DNA from: Deinandra increscens subsp. villosa
Lineage: Eukaryota; Streptophyta; Magnoliopsida; Asterales; Asteraceae
Assembly (NCBI GenBank): GCA_039602395.1
Contig: JBCNJP010000013.1
Coordinates: 20,567,663 to 20,631,662 of the forward strand
DNA length: 64,000 bases
Direction of reading: 5' to 3'
Shown: in pieces, positions 58,442 to 64,000 of the stretch
How positions within the stretch are numbered: the stretch's first letter is position 1
Layout of the letters: each line of letters begins with the position of its first letter
Program-made: the position numbers and the translations under genes
The notes under the pieces: generated by a model
Told to the model about the DNA's origin: nothing
Databases searched by the model: none
The model's input: only the letters and a program-made list of their open reading frames with translations

Positions 58442-59170
58442 TTAATAAGGTTGTAATTGTTATGGTCTGAATTACTTACTTGTTTCTAATCTTATTATCC
58501 CATGCCCAAATGTATCATCTCCTCTGTCTTGTCTTATTCATTCTGAATGATGGAAAAGTTTGCTTCAAGGGAAGATGATTTTAGCCTATGACCTTTAAAA
58601 CTCACAACAGTTAGTTAGTTGTATGTACTTGATACTAACTAAAGTACTATTGTGAAACATCGAGATCTAATGCAGTTTCTCATTTCTCTCTTTCCGGCAA
58701 TCATTTTTGACAGGCACGACATTCTCTTTAGTCTATCTTTCACCACCTTTTTGATTGGTTGCGATCTTTCTTTCCTTTCATAAAACAAGCCTAAAGAAAC
58801 AACAATTTATTATGTTTAAAACATTTACTTGTGTGTTTCTAGCCTGAAACTAGTAACAAGGGGATAATTCAGTCATTACGACTCCCGTTAACTACTTCTA
58901 TTAGTTATCGATGAAGATTCCTTTTTGTCACTAGCAGTGAGTTAGGATCAATCAAACACATCTCTTTCCTTGTCTAAAATGTCCCATCAACTTTTGGTCT
59001 TAAATCATATTTATATTATTATTCCTATCGGTGATACATTAAATGATATGTATCTAATCAAACAAGAATAGAGATTGGTGTGAGAAAATGAAAAATAGTT
59101 TTCTAGGAGGTAAGGTGGTTTCAAACCAAAAGACGTCACATAACATTTGAAGAGAAAGAGTGTAAATCAA
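58442..59170. other. 3' flank of RuvB-like 2 pseudogene; no gene recognised
   Basis: AT-rich sequence without a recognisable ORF or repeat. Confidence 0.5.
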
Positions 59171-59173
59171 TAA

Positions 59174-60288
59174 GGGCATCTGGTATACTTTGGCGTGAAA
59201 GATGATGTTATCATGTCACATGGCAGCTGACTGGATAACACCATCTTTCAATACCAAGTGTGGTATGCAAGGTGTGATGGTGTGGTGTTAAATATTATTT
59301 AATTAATTTTTTCTTACTTCTTTTTAAGTTAAATAATACTTAAACATTTTATTTATAAAAAGAAAACATTACAAATACTAGAGATTAGAAAATGCTTTAA
59401 AAAAAACTAGCCCGAAGATAAACTTTTCTTAATCTTTTCCTTCTCCGCCTCGAAAATTGTCGTTCCATCTTGTTCATGTTCAAGGTATCCAAGCTTAGCA
59501 TAAGCGTTTGTTCCATGTGTGTTTTTTCCTTCTTTAAATCCATTTTTTTCTTTTGGAGTCGTATTTTATCCTCCCTCAACTTTGTCCGTTTCATTTGCTC
59601 TTGGTTAAACAAGAGATCTTGTTCCATGAATGCGTTGTTTTCATCTTTTTCTTTTTTTGTCACATTTCTTTCTTCTTCCCCACCGGCCTCGGCAACACAT
59701 CAAATTCCTCCTCATCCTCTAAGTTGACCGTGTCATTAAAGTCATCATTACACCGTCCCGTTAAAGCTGATCCCATAGGACTATCCATATCGGTTGATGA
59801 TTGTTTGTTGCCGCTCGTACTCGACCCCATTGCGCATAGTTTTGGAAGGAGGGGTTTTGGTTGTACATGCGTTGTGGAACTTGACCGGGACCGACGAACA
59901 ATGGGTTTGGTTGACCCACCAAAGTGCGCATGTTCCACGGGTTTTGGTTGCTTGAATCTTGGTTTGGATTCATGGTGGGTGGTATTCTTTTAGAAAATAT
60001 AGATTCAAAAAGAATAAGGTAGACAGAGTAGAAAGAGATGTGTAAAAAATTGAGGAGTAAAAGGGTTATTTATAGGTTAAATTTGATAAATATTTTTGTT
60101 TAAATTAATGACCTAAACGATCATTTTCTAACCGTTCAACGGCTACATACCATCAACACCACCGCCATCACGTCGTGCAATGTTCCACGGCCTTGGTCCA
60201 CACCAACGGATAACACACAGGGAGGGGGGCGGTGTTCCACGTTGTTTTCCCCCAAACGGCCCCTACGACGCCCCTATACTGCATACCC
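59174..60288 (-). mobile_element. Harbinger-type element (1115 bp) with Myb-like ORF remnant
   Basis: Ends GGGCATCTGGTATACTTTGGCG (left) and, complemented, GGGTATGCAGTATAGGGGCG (right) share GGGYAT..GTATA..GGCG. The 3-bp duplication TAA flanks both (59171-59173, 60289-60291), the TWA preference of PIF/Harbinger elements. It carries only remnants of the Myb-like ORF; no DDE transposase. Confidence 0.8.
59410..59973 (-). pseudogene. PIF/Harbinger Myb-like ORF1, internally deleted and frameshifted
   Basis: ORF1 proteins of Harbinger elements bind DNA and help the transposase enter the nucleus. From 59973 the minus strand reads MNPNQDSSNQNPWNMRTLVG, NPSFQNYAQW, then in another frame SSTSGNKQSSTDMDSPMGSA and VNLEDEEEFDVLPRPVGKKK. 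The C-terminal charged helix follows: KDENNAFMEQDLLFNQEQMK, LREDKIRLQKKKMDLKKEKT. The N-terminal Asn/Gln-rich leader and C-terminal coiled coil resemble the plant NAM-associated / trihelix-like ORF1 family. The SANT/Myb DNA-binding domain that normally separates them is missing. The recognition is moderate and based on this bipartite layout. Confidence 0.65.
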
Positions 60289-60517
60289 TAAGTCATCCAT
60301 GTTGGGCGTTGGTTTATCAGGCGAAGGAATGGGATTGGTAAAGGGTGGTGGGGGAACGGACACCAAAGATGAATAAAGTGTTTTATATAAGTGACTAATG
60401 TGTGTACAAGAAAATATTATGATTATGATCGTCTCCGGTGCGAATATTTGGAGGAGTGTTAATGATAAATATGGCACTTGTCTCGATGCGAGAGAAATTA
60501 AGGTTTGACTACTCTAA

Positions 60518-60864
60518 GACTATGTGTAGTCATAACCTTTGAGGGGTATTACGTGACACATGTCAGTCATGTTAGCAAGGGGAGTTATGACTGAAAAATT
60601 AGTATTCATTTCCCCCCCCCCCCCCTTCCACCACCACCATCAACTTTTCATTATTACAAAATTTTTCTTTTTTTAAATCTCCTAAAATTCTATGGACCAA
60701 TCATTACGCAAAAGATGGCGGCAAAGGAGCGCTATATAGATAACACCGAACCCTTGAATTTGCTTCATAGCGCCCCATAACCCCATGGAGGGGGGGGGGG
60801 GGTGGCAGTGTTTGGGCCTTATGACGTTCCATAGCACCCCCAACAATCCTCACTACACAAAGCC
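60518..60864. mobile_element. MITE (347 bp) with TAA target duplication
   Basis: Terminal inverted repeats GACTATGTGTAGTCATAACC and, complemented, GGCTTTGTGTAGTGAGGATT match at most positions. TAA lies on both sides (60515-60517, 60865-60867). Interior has a poly-C run (60610-60625) and a poly-G run (60788-60800). TSD and size fit a Harbinger/Tourist-type MITE. Confidence 0.8.
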
Positions 60865-60867
60865 TAA

Positions 60868-61807
60868 GACAATATCCAACGTATCTGTGGAGGTCATCCT
60901 TTGCTTAGGTGGCAATGCCCTTCTTGCATGTGTCGTTGGTGGATAGTTTCTGGCCTTCCGCCCTTGGCAATGCGGTGACCTACCTATTTATTTTTTTCTT
61001 CACACACAATTGTATTTAATAGATAAATTTGATTGGGTGGGAGAATGATGGATTTTTAGTGTTGGGGCTAAAAGATGTGAGACATATGTGTTAATAACTG
61101 AATAATTATATGCATTACCAGATGTATTTCGCCTAGCGATATTATGGTGATGGATAATATTTAGCCTTTCCTTGTGCTGAGAATTGAAATCCCATTGGTG
61201 ACAAAATAAAAATAACAAGCCATTCATTTATTTTTATACTATGTACATTAAGAGATTGTATAATGCATTAATAATTTGTACCTCATATAAAAAAGATAAA
61301 ATGCCAATGAACTTAACAGAACTTCTCTAACGATGTCATTCTGAATTAAATTGCAATAAATGGAAAGCATAGTGTGGTGTAGTAAAAAGAGGAATAAATC
61401 TGCAATTGTGATTGTAAAATCGGGGTATCATAGCCGGCCATATTGATTAGATTAAGGACGGATCGAACGGCAACTCGACCATAACTTGAGAGAATGAGGT
61501 ACTTGGTGGTTCAGGCTATTAATATGCTCTTTAAGAAGTTGAATCGTCATTTGTTTGTGCGGAAGAACTGTGCATGCTATGTGATAGGTCGTTGTGGGCT
61601 GATGGGATGGCTCTCAAGGCGATTTAGGTAGCCCAACCATCACAAGTTTCTTTTCAGTATATATAAGGCTCATTTGCTGCATGTTTTATTATGTTTTCTT
61701 TTGCTCTTTTTCTTTTGTTCATCTTTCTGAACCAACATTTGCTCATTCGGTATGTTCTAATTTTTCCCTTAGTAGCCTTAGTTATCTAGTAGTCATAAAT
61801 AAGAAAG
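60868..61807. other. No gene recognised
   Basis: Mixed-composition sequence with only short unrecognised ORFs. It may include the leader of the gypsy-type remnant that follows. Confidence 0.45.
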
Positions 61808-62483
61808 ATATGGATATTCGAACCAATGTGATGACCGACGCTTAGCTGAAGGAGAATTTGAGTCAGTTTGGTATATCATAGTTGCTTAGGGCAGAGTTGC
61901 CAAGTGAGGACAATCTGATCTCTGATTGTTCTGATGGTAAAATAGGCTTATATCTCCATCACTTCTCATATTCTCACTTTCAAATCCCGTTCTCTAAATT
62001 TTTCTTGACCGTTTTGAAACTCTTAAGTGTGACATTCCCTAACTCTCCCTTCTTGCTGTCATTCGGATCATCCACTTTGACATGGCACGTAACTCTTGTG
62101 GGGGTGAACCAACACTTAGTTATTTAGGCAGTTCTCCGGCTGGGCCACCAGGGTGACTGGTACCTCATCAAACCTTCCCGACAGAGTGGTGCTGCAAGTA
62201 TTTGTCCTCCATGCCGTCGGACCTCAAGGTGTGGAAGGATAAATTTCCCTGGTTGGATGGTGTATGTGAGTCTCTGAGAGATAGGTCGGTGGCCAACATG
62301 ATGCCACTGAGTAGGAAACTGGAGGAGGTGTTAGTTCTTACCAAGTTGAGCTGGAATTGGATTTCAGAATTTTTAATTCATGTATTTAGTCTGAACGGAG
62401 AGGGAACTAACCATGTTTTCTCTAATATTTTCATGTCTTCCTTGACCGTTTTCACTTTCTTTTGTAGAGATGATGCTGCTTGA
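61808..62483 (+). pseudogene. Gypsy-type N-terminal domain ('putative gypsy type transposon', PF04195-like) remnant
   Basis: Plus-strand frames give MDIRTNVMTDA, stop, LKENLSQFGIS, LRAELPSEDNLISDCSDGKI, GLYLHHFSYSHFQIPFSKFF, then after stops LKVWKDKFPWLDG and MPLSRKLEEVLVLTKLSWNW. The series of an aspartate-rich start, GKIGLYxxxF, IPFSxFF and a later WKDKFF-like motif matches the N-terminal domain of plant gypsy-type elements, from memory. Numerous stops and shifts. No downstream gag-pol was found before the window's end. Confidence 0.6.
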
Positions 62484-64000
62484 CTTCCTAAAGAGGCCGA
62501 ATGTCACTGTTGTTGTCCCCTGGGAGTAAGAAATTAACAGCTGGACATGTTCATCCGGCTGTTGAAATGTAGGACCTTCGCCACACGGATGTTGTTGTAA
62601 AGGATGGGGAAAATGTTATTGATGTGCGGGCGGGTGTATAGAAAATATATGACAATTATGGGTCTTTTCAACACCAGTTTTATTCAAGTTTCAAATTTAT
62701 ATAAACACGATAACTAAACAGTCACCACACACCACATGTTTGGGCAAGTGCACCCATCGTAGGTATAGTATAGTAAGGTAAGATACTGAGGTCATCTAAG
62801 GACACAAGAGCTCTGTACTCAAAATCTTCGTTAACTTCTAACCAGATCTATTAGTTGAAAAATGGATTTTTAGAAATAATATAATAAAAGGAAAATAAAG
62901 TGAAATTTAGTGAAAATAAATCAAAGATAATGTCACTTGGGATGACTCGCCAATGGTGGATTTAGTAATCATATTATGCATAAACCCTCCCTTAAGATTG
63001 ACATTACGAAAATATACTGTGTTATCAATGTCGTTTAGTCGCAATCATGACCTACCCGGCCAAACACCGTCACGCGTTCGGACTGTAATTGTTTGCTTTA
63101 TTGAATAAAAAATCTCTTATAAGATGTCGTGACCTATTTCTGCCTACATACCACTGTCGCGACGTATACATTCAGTCGATACCAAAACCAAGTCCACTAC
63201 ATACCGCTGTCTCGGCGTATGCAGTGGAAAAATATTACCAACCTAGAACCACAACCCAATACCTTTATACCGATGTCGTAACGTAACCCGTGTTTTGTTT
63301 ACATAGAAATAAAGCACACGAACGCACTACTTTCCATGGGGTTTGAATCATTTTCAGCACAAATCCTCATCCTCTAACTGGTTGCCACTTACCGATAATA
63401 CGCTTCCGAGGCCGTAAATGGTCCATAGCACACAAGGCACGCGATCTCATTAAGGGCGATAATAAACTTTTAATATTTAAGACTAGTTTTCAAAGTCATC
63501 AGTGCACACACTTAATGGTGTTTTATGGACTCATGTTACCAATCCACGAAGTTTGTTTCCCTAAGCGAGTATAAGATTTAGCCAATCAGGCTTTAAATAT
63601 TTACTTAACCAAAAGATGAAAAGTTCATAGACAATCATAAACAACTTCGATTAAGTTTAAGTCTTATAATCTTGAGTGAATTTACCAAACTTCAAAAGAA
63701 GTGGCTCAAAAATCAAATACTAGAGAAGAGAAGAAAATAATTGATTATGTTAAATGAAGAGAAGGCTTGGTATTTAAAGGCTAATCGATATCAAACACGG
63801 CCCGTGTTTTGAGAGACACGACTCGTGCTTTTTTGAGGTCAACCGGTTGTATCTTTTGCGAAGATCTTCCGTAGGATTCACTAAGTACAGGGCCCACGGT
63901 CAAGCTAGACCTAGGGTCGTGTTTTTCCAATTCGAACATGTTCTCCATTGCAGAAGTCACCCACTTTGTCGCTTTTACAGGAAAAATGCATGGTCCGTTC
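62484..64000. other. Unclassified repetitive non-coding sequence
   Basis: No recognisable protein. Around 63130-63290 three segments repeat a TACCRCTGTCKCGRCGTA-like word about every 60 bases. The stretch 62730-63060 reads like retroelement leader or LTR sequence, but no ends or primer site could be placed. Confidence 0.4.

Overview
The window is repeat-dense nuclear DNA from a flowering plant, most likely a eudicot of the daisy family (Asteraceae). The family guess is an inference from memory of similar copia Gag proteins and retrotransposon-associated extra ORFs; no marker gene settles it. Evidence for a plant nuclear genome is firm: LTRs with plant TATA boxes, initiator-Met-tRNA primer sites, CACTA, hAT, Harbinger, Helitron and foldback elements, and remnants of plant host genes. 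I find no intact host gene, rRNA, tRNA gene or CRISPR array. A 500-base assembly gap lies at 10923-11422.

Left third (1-25000): a nest of LTR retrotransposons. A minus-strand copia element runs off the left edge (broken gag, long leader carrying a hAT insertion, primer site, 1.35-kb LTR). It sits beside one copy (D1) of a second LTR family with an LTR of about 2.8 kb. A third family with LTRs of about 2.6 kb appears three times: cut by the gap (10096), as a solo LTR with perfect 5-bp target duplications (12564-15164), and as a copy without matching duplications (16364-18925). Between these are two foldback elements bounded by (TA)n tracts and a broken reverse-transcriptase C-terminal region. 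A second member of the first copia family (18926-21600) sits in a second copy (D2) of the 2.8-kb-LTR family. D1 and D2 look about 99% identical over 1.44 kb.

Middle (25000-28628): a LINE reverse-transcriptase relic holds a hAT element with perfect 8-bp target duplications, and that hAT holds a 497-bp Helitron. Next comes the 5' half of a RuvB-like 2 (reptin/TIP49b) AAA+ ATPase gene.

28629-58138 is a transposon block of about 29.5 kb that splits the RuvB-like 2 copy, whose C-terminal 100 codons reappear at 58139-58441. The block contains a minus-strand copia relic (3' LTR, gag with coiled coil), a CACTA element that has captured two exons of a pectin acetylesterase, a plus-strand copia 3' half with an extra ORF and LTR, an unidentified spliced minus-strand gene, an inverted minisatellite, a second broken extra-ORF gene followed by a 3-kb higher-order tandem array, another partial LTR, a minus-strand copia 5' end, and a CACTA-like terminus.

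Right end (58442-64000): a Harbinger-type element with an internally deleted Myb-like ORF1, a small MITE with TAA target duplications, a degraded gypsy-type N-terminal ORF, and repetitive sequence I could not classify.
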